Shown here: positions 7,720 through 13,845 of the stretch, piece after piece | Position numbering within the stretch: position 1 is the stretch's first letter | Layout of the letters: each line of letters begins with the position of its first letter | Assembly: GCA_035644815.1 (NCBI GenBank) | Contig: DASQNU010000142.1 | Location: 1 to 15,225 of the forward strand | DNA length: 15,225 nt | Direction of reading: 5' to 3' | From: Brevibacillus_F sp035644815 | Lineage (GTDB): Bacteria > Bacillota > Bacilli > Brevibacillales > Brevibacillaceae | Program-made: the position numbers and the translations under genes | The notes under the pieces: generated by a model | What the model saw: only the letters and a program-made list of their open reading frames with translations | Database searches by the model: none | What the model was told of the DNA's origin: nothing

Positions 7720-7735
7720 TTTCAAAGATACAAAA

Positions 7736-7768
7736 AAGGGCAAGTGCATTATTCCTGCACTTGCCCTT
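7736..7768 (-). terminator. Terminator of the YpuI-like gene, probably bidirectional
   Basis: GGGCAAGTGCA (7738-7748) pairs perfectly with TGCACTTGCCC (7756-7766) around a seven-base loop. An A run at 7732-7737 becomes the U tail on the minus strand, 12 bases after the stop codon. The plus side is followed by T-rich sequence and may also end transcripts coming from 6818-7735. Confidence 0.93.
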
Positions 7769-7779
7769 CGTTCATTTTA

Positions 7780-8286
7780 TTATGCCGTTGTCAGCGAATG
7801 CCTCTTTTTCGCAAGGTAGTCCGTTTCATAATAGTGCAGATCATCGCGCAACTGTTCAAACACCTTCGACAAGGACAGGACCAATTTGGCAAGATCCGCC
7901 GTTACCTGCTTCCGAAAGAAAATCGTTTCTTCTCCCGTATAAGAGCGGCGTCCATCCTCATCGTAGCCTTCGCCTCTCGGATAGTAGAAGCTGTTAATAC
8001 AGCTATGATAGACCTGATACAACAACTCTTCCGCCAGCATCTCGTCAAAACGTGCCCGCCGTAGAGCTGCTCCCAGCTTTTCGTAGGCAATTTCCGAATA
8101 GACGAGCAGATGGCGCAAATCGGAAAGAAAGGCCCGATAATAATCAGCATACTCTTCCGGATCACCAGACTGTTCCACTAACTGTGCTAAGGTTACCTGA
8201 TTCAGAAAGCGCTCCACTTCCATACTCACTTTCTTCAGCTTGTTGTAAGTTTCTTCACACAACTGCTTCAAGTGTGTCTCGGACAT
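7780..8286 (-). CDS. Conserved protein of unknown function, YpuI-like (DUF3907)
   Basis: A 168-residue soluble, mostly helical protein with no signal peptide or membrane segment. The most distinctive part is the stretch around residues 99-121, with FYYPRGEGYDEDGRRSYTGE, which I associate with the Bacillus YpuI/DUF3907 family; this assignment is from memory and moderate in certainty. No biochemical role is known. The start is well supported: AGGAGG (reverse complement of 8292-8297) lies five bases upstream of the ATG. It has its own promoter (8326-8354) and a strong terminator, so it is an independent single-gene unit downstream of the efflux operon. Confidence 0.7.
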   Translation of the reverse strand: MSETHLKQLCEETYNKLKKVSMEVERFLNQVTLAQLVEQSGDPEEYADYYRAFLSDLRHLLVYSEIAYEKLGAALRRARFDEMLAEELLYQVYHSCINSFYYPRGEGYDEDGRRSYTGEETIFFRKQVTADLAKLVLSLSKVFEQLRDDLHYYETDYLAKKRHSLTTA

Positions 8287-8325
8287 AAGAACCTCCTCGG
8301 CATAAATGGTCGTATGCTTTCTCCC

Positions 8326-8354
8326 ATTTTATGAAAACCCGTGGAGAGACTCAA
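8326..8354 (-). promoter_or_regulatory. Sigma-A-type promoter of the YpuI-like gene
   Basis: On the minus strand TTGAGT (8349-8354) and TAAAAT (8326-8331) are separated by exactly 17 bases. The -35 begins only about 12 bases after the permease stop codon, giving a leader of roughly 33 bases before the YpuI-like ATG. Confidence 0.75.
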
Positions 8355-8365
8355 GGAAATTCTTT

Positions 8366-9544
8366 TTACACGATTCCCGATTGTTCGGCGGATACGATGC
8401 TGTTTTTCGCGGTTGCCCGCAGATAAGTGACATAGGCGATAAACAGTCCGATGAGGGTCAGTAAGAGCAGCACCACAAAATCATGCGTCAGGTAAGACAG
8501 CCCGTGCCCTTTTGACAAAATCTCTCGGGTTCCATGCAGAAAATACGTTAACGGCAGTGACTTTCCGATCGCAGCAACACCTGCAGGCATAGCGGTCAAC
8601 GGCCACGTATAGCCGGACAACATGAAGGACGGCACTGCGATCATCATCGCTGTTTGGGTCGCCTGGAGCTGGTTCTTAGCGTAGCAGGAAATCGCAAAGC
8701 CAATCGCCAGTACGGAAATGTTAAAAGCGGTCCCGATCATGAGAAAATGCAGCAGATTACCGTAGTACGGAACATCAAAGCCTTTCAGCAAAATCGCATA
8801 CGTACCTACGAGTGTAAATGTGGAGATTAGCAAATACGGCCCTGCTTTGCCCGCTAACAGCTGCAGGAACGAGTGCTGGGTAAAGGTCTGCTCCCAGGTG
8901 CCCTGCTCTTTCTCACGGGTAATGGCCAACGCAATGCCTAAGAAGAGCGTTTGCTGCAAAACGGTGCCACCCAACCCGAACACCATGAATGACAAGTAGC
9001 TAAATGTAGGATTGTACAATACACGGTAACGGTAATCGATCCCCGTAAACATGCTTTCCCCGGTTTCTCCCCATGCGCCTTTTGCCTCCAGCTTTTTCAG
9101 GGTTACTCCCGCCGATACAGACTTGACTATCGTGCTTGCAGCGCGGACGACGGTGTTGGAGATCATCATGTTGCTGCCGTCAATGACGGTTAATACTTCC
9201 GCTTCTTGCCCTGCCTTCACCTTCTCCGTTAACCCGTCCGGTACGACCACGGCTACCTGCACCTGACCTTTATCAATCAGCTGCATCGCCTCTGTTTCGG
9301 AGCCGACGATTGTCTGCACGGAGAAGGACTGGTCAATATCAAATGCGCGAATCAATTCCCGGCTGAGCTCGGTTTGATCACTGTCGACCACCACGGTAGG
9401 CACATCCGTAATTTTCTTTTCCTGATATAAAAAGCCGAATAAGGAAAAGTACAGGAAGGGAACCAACAGCATGATGGATACGAGCGTCCGGTTCTGAAAA
9501 ATCGAGCGCCATTCCTTCCAAAAAAGCTGTGCGGTCTTATTCAC
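8366..9544 (-). CDS. ABC-2-type membrane transport permease (YhhJ/YbhR-like)
   Basis: A 392-residue permease with the classic ABC-2 layout: one transmembrane helix near residues 21-39, a large external domain (about 40-180), then about five helices (roughly 182-208, 226-252, 263-289, 297-315, 355-376). PLTYFLHGTREIL (331-343) is typical of drug-export permeases of the YhhJ/YbhR/DrrB group. The likely start is GTG at 9544, with AAGGAG nine bases upstream; it overlaps the end of the adaptor gene by eight bases (GTGAATAA). A longer reading from 9604 lacks such a site. With the adaptor it should form an export complex, but no ATPase gene is present in the operon. No clear terminator follows it. 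Confidence 0.88.
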   Translation of the reverse strand: MNKTAQLFWKEWRSIFQNRTLVSIMLLVPFLYFSLFGFLYQEKKITDVPTVVVDSDQTELSRELIRAFDIDQSFSVQTIVGSETEAMQLIDKGQVQVAVVVPDGLTEKVKAGQEAEVLTVIDGSNMMISNTVVRAASTIVKSVSAGVTLKKLEAKGAWGETGESMFTGIDYRYRVLYNPTFSYLSFMVFGLGGTVLQQTLFLGIALAITREKEQGTWEQTFTQHSFLQLLAGKAGPYLLISTFTLVGTYAILLKGFDVPYYGNLLHFLMIGTAFNISVLAIGFAISCYAKNQLQATQTAMMIAVPSFMLSGYTWPLTAMPAGVAAIGKSLPLTYFLHGTREILSKGHGLSYLTHDFVVLLLLTLIGLFIAYVTYLRATAKNSIVSAEQSGIV

Positions 9545-10724
9545 GGCTACCCGCTCCTTCAAGATTCCATTCGACCGTATAGCCTGGTCGTATTTCCTTT
9601 TCACTCAAGCTAATCTTCACCTGAAACGCTCGAAGATCACGGTCGCCTAGCTCTTGTGTTGCTTTTTTCACTGCAAAATCTGCTGCTGGTGCAACCAACG
9701 ATACGGTTCCCAGCACTTCCTTATCCAAAGCTGGTACGTACAAATTGGCTTTATCCCCTACTTTGATGGCACCGATCTTGTCTTCTTCCAGATAGAATTT
9801 CACAAAATTGTCTTCCTGGGCTTGAATCGTTGCAACTGTAAACCCTTGCGCAACCAGCTCGCCTTTTTGTACGGCTACCGATTTGATCACACCGTCAACG
9901 GGTGCGGTGAGCTTGGTATTGTTCAGGTAAGCCTCAATCTCTTCTAAGGCCCCTTTTGCCTGCTGTACACCCGCTGCTGCCTGTTGTACATCCAACTCGC
10001 GAAGTCCTACTTGCCCTTTTCCGGCTACTGCTTGCTGATACGCAGCTTTCGCTTGCTCCCATTGAGCTTTTGCCGCATCAATCGCTTCTTTGCGTGAACC
10101 GGATTGGGCCATGCGCAGTTGTTCTTCCGCAGCAGAGAACTCAGCTGCGGCCTTGTCGAACTGCATTTGCGCTTCTTCCACTTTTGTCTTCGGCACGGCC
10201 CCTTCAGCAAATAGCTGATTGGTCCGGGTCAGCTGCAGCTGGGCAACTTCTTTTGCCGTTTTCGCCGCAGTCAGTTTTGCTTTCAGCTGGGTTATCTCTT
10301 CGGGACGCGCCCCATTTACATTTGCCTCGTATTGCGCTTTTGCCGCTTGTACGGCTGCCTGTGCTTGCTCGATCTGGGCTTTGCTGGAGTCATCCGTTAC
10401 GCCAACCCCTCTTTTCGCTTGCTCCCACTTCGCTTGCGCCAATTGATAAGCTGCCAGCGCCTGTTCCTTTTTTGCCAGCAGCTCCTCGTTATTCAAGGTG
10501 GCGATCGGTTGTCCAGCTGTTACCGTATCCCCTTCTTTGACCAAGATTTCCGCAATCGAGCCGCCTGTTTTGAAAGCGAGATCGACCTCTGTCCCTTCAA
10601 CGACGCCAGCTCGCTGTTCCGCTACCAGAGCTGCACTATTGGCACCTGGCATCAGCAAATAGCCGCCCACCAGCACGATACTGACTAAAAAACCTCCAAC
10701 GCCCATCCACGAACGTTTATTCAT
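9537..10724 (-). CDS. HlyD-family membrane-fusion/adaptor protein (YbhG/YhiI-like)
   Basis: A 395-residue periplasmic-adaptor-type protein: N-terminal membrane anchor (about 9-25), first half of a lipoyl-like domain (about 40-80), a long alanine/glutamine-rich helical region (about 81-268) and the second lipoyl half (about 269-302, with LTAPVDGVI). A beta-barrel domain follows. The helical part has regular breaks such as NGARPEEI and SGSRKEAI, typical of the YbhG/YhiI group, and a tip-like FAEGAVPKTKVEEA around 172-185. ATG at 10724 is preferred because AAAGGAGAGG ends six bases upstream; it overlaps the TetR stop by eight bases (ATGAATAA). In a Gram-positive cell it probably reaches through the wall or assists the permease. 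Confidence 0.93.
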   Translation of the reverse strand: MNKRSWMGVGGFLVSIVLVGGYLLMPGANSAALVAEQRAGVVEGTEVDLAFKTGGSIAEILVKEGDTVTAGQPIATLNNEELLAKKEQALAAYQLAQAKWEQAKRGVGVTDDSSKAQIEQAQAAVQAAKAQYEANVNGARPEEITQLKAKLTAAKTAKEVAQLQLTRTNQLFAEGAVPKTKVEEAQMQFDKAAAEFSAAEEQLRMAQSGSRKEAIDAAKAQWEQAKAAYQQAVAGKGQVGLRELDVQQAAAGVQQAKGALEEIEAYLNNTKLTAPVDGVIKSVAVQKGELVAQGFTVATIQAQEDNFVKFYLEEDKIGAIKVGDKANLYVPALDKEVLGTVSLVAPAADFAVKKATQELGDRDLRAFQVKISLSEKEIRPGYTVEWNLEGAGSRE

Positions 10725-11319
10725 GTTGATCCTCTCCTTTATCAATGTTTATCCCTAGCGCTCTTGCGCACAATATGAGAAGGGTGTGTCTTGTTTCTGG
10801 TGTGTAAACTGGCTCATCGCGAAACATTTTCCGCAACACAGTCAAGCCCACCATGCCAAACAGGGAAGAGGCCACAGTCCTTACCTCCAGGTCTGCCTGC
10901 AGACGCCCCTGTTGCTGCAACTCAGTAAAAAAGGCTTCCATCGTCTGGAAATAGTCAGTGAGTAAGGTGCCAATCAGGCGATCTCGTTGACCGTCACCAG
11001 AGATGCTTAACAGAAGCAGACACAACTCTCGGTTGTCGGCAAAAAAGCGAAGATGCTCATCCAGTACTTTAAAGATACGTTCGGATAAGCTTTTGCTCTG
11101 ATCACGCATCGCAGCTGTAACCGATTCAATCAGCATCTCTACACCCTTTTGGTTGACATAGACAAACAGCTCTTCTTTGGTCTTGAAGTGATAATAGAGT
11201 GTTCCCTTTGCTACATTGGCCGTTTCGGCGATTGTATCCATTGTTGTTTCGCTATATCCATTCCGCGAAAACGCTAATAAGGCGCCCTTGGAGATTTGCT
11301 CTTTTTTTGAAATTGCCAA
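10717..11319 (-). CDS. TetR/AcrR-family repressor of the adaptor-permease operon
   Basis: A 200-residue one-component regulator. The N-terminal helix-turn-helix (about 24-46) has the family pattern TMDTIAETANVAKGTLYYHF followed by KTKEELF; the helical C-terminal part would bind the inducer, which cannot be predicted. Translation probably starts at TTG 11319: an in-frame stop lies six codons upstream and no ATG is available, and AAAGGCGTGG precedes it, a modest ribosome site. It is the first gene of the efflux operon and overlaps the adaptor gene by eight bases. A perfect palindrome at 11343-11356 just downstream of its promoter makes autorepression, and repression of the pump, very likely. 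Confidence 0.92.
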   Translation of the reverse strand: MAISKKEQISKGALLAFSRNGYSETTMDTIAETANVAKGTLYYHFKTKEELFVYVNQKGVEMLIESVTAAMRDQSKSLSERIFKVLDEHLRFFADNRELCLLLLSISGDGQRDRLIGTLLTDYFQTMEAFFTELQQQGRLQADLEVRTVASSLFGMVGLTVLRKMFRDEPVYTPETRHTLLILCARALGINIDKGEDQHE

Positions 11320-11342
11320 TGAAATCCACGCCTTTCATCTAA

Positions 11343-11356
11343 ACTGACTGGTCAGT
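11343..11356. promoter_or_regulatory. TetR-type operator of the efflux operon
   Basis: ACTGAC (11343-11348) and GTCAGT (11351-11356) form a perfect inverted repeat with a two-base centre. It covers about +3 to +16 of the transcript from the adjacent promoter and lies 23 bases before the TetR start codon. Confidence 0.8.
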
Positions 11357-11365
11357 ACAAAAGAT

Positions 11366-11394
11366 AGTGTAATCCTCCCGTCAGCATTCGTCAA
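11366..11394 (-). promoter_or_regulatory. Sigma-A-type promoter of the TetR-adaptor-permease operon
   Basis: On the minus strand TTGACG (11389-11394) and TACACT (11366-11371) are spaced by 17 bases. The start point should fall near 11359, directly before the palindrome at 11343-11356. Confidence 0.82.
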
Positions 11395-11402
11395 GCAAAA
11401 GA

Positions 11403-11447
11403 AAAAAATAATGTCCACGCTTGCCGTTCTCCGGCTAAGGTGGACAT
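11403..11447 (-). terminator. Terminator after the sporulation lipoprotein gene
   Basis: ATGTCCAC (11411-11418) pairs with GTGGACAT (11440-11447), and further pairing of CTTGCCG with CGGCTAAG (one bulge) extends the stem. On the minus strand it is followed by TATTTTTTTC. It begins eight bases after the stop codon and insulates the efflux operon. Confidence 0.9.
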
Positions 11448-11454
11448 CTAGCGA

Positions 11455-12087
11455 TCAACTGGTAAGGTTATAACCCTTGGTTGTATAGCCAATATCATTA
11501 AGTAATGCTTTCAGGTCGTCATCGCGTACCGTATCCCCGTTCTTGATACGCTCGTGAACCTCCGCCACTCGGTGGTAAATCGCTGGGTTGGTGGTTACCC
11601 AGAGTATATTGTAGCCAGATTGGGCCTGCAAATACTGGCGGATCTCGTTTACAACCTGATTGTGCAACCCATCCGGGCTGTTTTTCACCGTATCATTTGG
11701 TTCGATTGGCGTAGAGAGCGTATCAATGCGTGTGTTCATGCGATCGCGCTGAGGAGCGTTGCTCGGAAGTACAGCAAAAACCAAGTTGTCCATATAAGAA
11801 ATGACCTTCACATCTGCTACGCCGCGCATTTCCTCCACGCGTTGTTCCATCGTCTTGATCAACCGCGGTTCTTTCCGCTCCCTGTTTGCCTGCAAGTACA
11901 TCTGTGCAGGTCCCATGTCACGATACCGATTCCCGAAAACCTTCGTGCCATAAGAATCATAGTGCTGTGTGAGTTTTCCTCCTCTTTCCGGTTGTTCAGA
12001 CACTCGTTCTTTGTCAGGTGTTGAGGAGCACCCGGTCAGCGTGAAAGTTATGGCAAGCGCAACCAGTCCGGTAATGGATGTTTTCAT
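11455..12087 (-). CDS. YhcN/YlaJ-family sporulation lipoprotein
   Basis: A 210-residue lipoprotein. The signal peptide ends in the lipobox TLTGC with Cys20 as the lipidated residue, followed by a Ser/charged spacer. The body (about 70-205) matches the YhcN/YlaJ spore lipoprotein domain, with ADVKVISYMDNLVFAVLP as the conserved two-strand segment. Members are found in spore membranes of Bacillus and relatives and influence germination; the molecular role is not known. ATG at 12087 is clear, with AGGAGGTG (reverse complement of 12093-12100) five bases upstream. It lies 75 bases downstream of the stalk-domain gene on the same strand. I found no convincing sporulation sigma promoter in the gap. 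Confidence 0.88.
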   Translation of the reverse strand: MKTSITGLVALAITFTLTGCSSTPDKERVSEQPERGGKLTQHYDSYGTKVFGNRYRDMGPAQMYLQANRERKEPRLIKTMEQRVEEMRGVADVKVISYMDNLVFAVLPSNAPQRDRMNTRIDTLSTPIEPNDTVKNSPDGLHNQVVNEIRQYLQAQSGYNILWVTTNPAIYHRVAEVHERIKNGDTVRDDDLKALLNDIGYTTKGYNLTS

Positions 12088-12162
12088 GAAAACACCTCCT
12101 TCTACCAATAGCTTGGCTTCCGGAGGTGAATTTACACGAGTTAAAGTTTGGTTTTCGAAGGG

Positions 12163-12942
12163 TTAGTCGCGAACTTCGAAAGTGCCTGTGAATACATCTT
12201 CTGCGCCATCAGCTTCTGCTTTGATGGTGAAGTCTTCGATGTCTGGGTCTCCATTGAGATCCAACTCAAAGTCACCTTCATCATTCACGTTTACTTCATA
12301 TGTTTGTCCATTAAATTCTACAGTTACTTTGTCGGTTTCATCGGAAACGGTACCCTCAATGTGATACGCACCCACTACACCTACAATGTTAAAGGAAGTC
12401 GCTTTAATCGAATCTTCATCGATCAACGCTGCTTTGTTTACTGGTTCTTGTGTAGTAGGCTGTGTGTTTGTTTGTTCTTTCGGTTGTTCCGTTGTTGGTT
12501 TTTGTGCGACAGGGTTGTCCGTAATTTTAACGGTTTGTGTTGCTTGTTCCCAATCGACTTTATAATCCAACGCTTCCGCGATAAAACGCACAGGAACGAC
12601 GGTACGTTTGTTCAAGATTTGTGCAGGTACATCCAATGTAATGGTTTCACCATTGCGCTTTGCAATTTTTTGGCTTACTACCAAGCTCACATTGTTGGTA
12701 CCTTTGACAATCGTTACGGTACGAGTTTTTTCGTTCCAATCAACGGTGAATCCCAAGCCTTCGGCGATTGGACGGATTGGCACCAGTGTACGGCTATTTA
12801 AAATCACAGGTTTTTGATCTGGGAATTGAATCGCTTTTTGATTGTATGCTACTTTAATCTCGGCTTGCTTAGCTGGTGCTGCAAAAGCGGCTGCTGGCAG
12901 CAAAGCAAGGGTCAAGACCAGTGCCGTCATTTTTTTCCACAT
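12163..12942 (-). CDS. Secreted stalk protein with two copper-amine-oxidase N-terminal domains
   Basis: A 259-residue exported protein. The signal peptide is residues 1-21, cleaved after AFA. Two copies of the Cu_amine_oxidN1 repeat follow: about 34-80 (TLVPIRPIAEGLGFTVDW) and about 85-141 (TVVPVRFIAEALDYKVDW). Then comes a Thr/Pro/Gln-rich linker (about 144-168) and an acidic, beta-rich C-terminal domain (about 170-259) that I do not recognise. No amine-oxidase catalytic domain is present; in Gram-positive bacteria these repeats act as surface or wall modules of unknown ligand. The ATG at 12942 is ten bases from AAAGGAGAG (12953-12961), slightly far. It is followed by the lipoprotein gene and may be co-transcribed. 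Confidence 0.88.
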   Translation of the reverse strand: MWKKMTALVLTLALLPAAAFAAPAKQAEIKVAYNQKAIQFPDQKPVILNSRTLVPIRPIAEGLGFTVDWNEKTRTVTIVKGTNNVSLVVSQKIAKRNGETITLDVPAQILNKRTVVPVRFIAEALDYKVDWEQATQTVKITDNPVAQKPTTEQPKEQTNTQPTTQEPVNKAALIDEDSIKATSFNIVGVVGAYHIEGTVSDETDKVTVEFNGQTYEVNVNDEGDFELDLNGDPDIEDFTIKAEADGAEDVFTGTFEVRD

Positions 12943-12984
12943 TTGTTCTCATCTCTCCTTTTTCGAAAACTAACAACAGTTCCT

Positions 12985-13013
12985 AATCTACTATATTCAG
13001 CTGACAGATTCAA
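12985..13013 (-). promoter_or_regulatory. Candidate promoter of the stalk-domain gene
   Basis: On the minus strand TTGAAT (13008-13013) and TAGATT (12985-12990) are 17 bases apart, about 43 bases upstream of the start codon. Both boxes are imperfect, and an overlapping TATAGT could serve instead. Confidence 0.4.
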
Positions 13014-13056
13014 GTTCGATAACTGGATACGTTGGCAAGTCGTGGAGAATTTATAT

Positions 13057-13085
13057 TTGACTGACCGTTACAAAACCCTTATAAT
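13057..13085 (+). promoter_or_regulatory. Strong sigma-A-type promoter of the second TetR gene
   Basis: TTGACT (13057-13062) and a perfect TATAAT (13080-13085) are spaced by 17 bases. CGTTACAAAA (13066-13075) in the spacer matches, apart from one base, a word in the MFS promoter region. Confidence 0.85.
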
Positions 13086-13091
13086 GGTATT

Positions 13092-13115
13092 TGTTCCCAG
13101 CAAGAAAAGGGAACA
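13092..13115. promoter_or_regulatory. Inverted repeat in the leader of the second TetR gene
   Basis: TGTTCCC (13092-13098) and GGGAACA (13109-13115) are perfect 7-bp arms around a 10-bp spacer. The repeat starts at about the transcription start point. It may be an operator or a leader hairpin; there is no T run, so it is not a terminator. Confidence 0.5.
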
Positions 13116-13144
13116 TATCCGTATTGTGAAGGGGTGAAGCGTCC

Positions 13145-13726
13145 ATGAGTGCCAGACCTCGTGAATTTAAAGATACAAACGTGATCGATGCTGCCATGGA
13201 GGTATTCTGGGAACATGGCTATGAGGGAACTTCAACCGAGAGACTATGTGAGCATACGGGGCTTGGCAAGGGAAGTCTGTACAATGCTTTTGGCAGCAAA
13301 CACGCACTCTACGAAAAAGCGTTAAAACGTTACCAGGAACTCGGGATCGAAGGACAAGTTGACATTTTGGAACAGCCCGGACCTGTCAAAGACAGATTGC
13401 GCTCACTGATGGAGTGGGCCATTGATCAAGATTTCAACGGGGAGGAACGGCGTGGCTGTCTGGCTATAAATGCTGCCATCGAGCGTGGTGGAAAAGACCC
13501 GGTAATTGCAAGCTTGGTTAGCGGGCACATCACTCGCCTCGAAAAAGCGCTGAGCCAACTGATCGCTTCAGGTCAACACTCCGGTGAAATTACATCCAAC
13601 CGCCCAGCTATCGAGCTCGCACGCTCTTTTTTGAGCAGCTATTACGGCCTGCGCGTCCTTGGTAAGGTCGTTGAGGATCGTAAAGTATTGGAAGATGTCG
13701 TGGAAGGTACGCTAGCCGTATTGTAA
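13145..13726 (+). CDS. TetR/AcrR-family regulator, probably of the adjacent MFS pump
   Basis: A 193-residue regulator with an N-terminal helix-turn-helix (about 29-51): TSTERLCEHTGLGKGSLYNA, then FGSKHALYEKAL, the usual TetR pattern. The C-terminal ligand domain includes RRGCLAINAAIE (about 101-112), common in TetR proteins beside efflux genes. AAGGGGTGA (13129-13137) lies seven bases before the ATG. The MFS transporter gene follows 119 bases downstream on the same strand, and inverted repeats lie in both promoter regions, which supports local control including autoregulation. The inducer is unknown. Confidence 0.92.
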   Translation: MSARPREFKDTNVIDAAMEVFWEHGYEGTSTERLCEHTGLGKGSLYNAFGSKHALYEKALKRYQELGIEGQVDILEQPGPVKDRLRSLMEWAIDQDFNGEERRGCLAINAAIERGGKDPVIASLVSGHITRLEKALSQLIASGQHSGEITSNRPAIELARSFLSSYYGLRVLGKVVEDRKVLEDVVEGTLAVL

Positions 13727-13792
13727 AGTGGCGTTCACGACCATTTTACGAGGCTGGATGCCTACAGATTGCTCACAGGGCAATTTGCGCCT

Positions 13793-13822
13793 TGTTTTGT
13801 ACCATTCGCTACAAAATATAGA
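13793..13822 (+). promoter_or_regulatory. Operator and weak promoter before the MFS gene
   Basis: TTTTGTA (13795-13801) and TACAAAA (13810-13816) form a perfect inverted repeat with an 8-bp spacer. It overlaps a weak candidate promoter, TTGTTT (13793-13798) with TATAGA (13817-13822). This placement suits a TetR repressor blocking RNA polymerase. CGCTACAAAA (13807-13816) recurs with one change in the TetR promoter. Confidence 0.6.
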
Positions 13823-13845
13823 TCAATGGATGAGGAGAGATAAAC

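Noticed and set aside
7415..7735. Group II intron or other named mobile RNA
   Set aside because: Some words resemble intron sequences, but I could not find a convincing domain V, intron boundaries or a reverse-transcriptase gene, so I list only unnamed structured segments.
7610..8064. Three overlapping plus-strand open frames in and beyond the intergenic region
   Set aside because: They run into the YpuI-like gene on the opposite strand and cross its terminator, and none has a good ribosome site.
9956..10540. Open frame of 194 codons on the plus strand
   Set aside because: It is the Leu/Pro/Ser-rich reverse of the alanine-rich coiled-coil part of the adaptor gene.
12088..12162. Forespore sigma-G promoter for the lipoprotein gene
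   Set aside because: A TGTAAA and a CAAGCTA are present on the minus strand, but the 15-base spacing does not suit the known consensus.
12148..12801. Open frame of 217 codons on the plus strand
   Set aside because: It lies opposite the stalk-domain gene and encodes an unnatural Cys/Phe-rich sequence; the minus-strand gene has a signal peptide and two clear domains.
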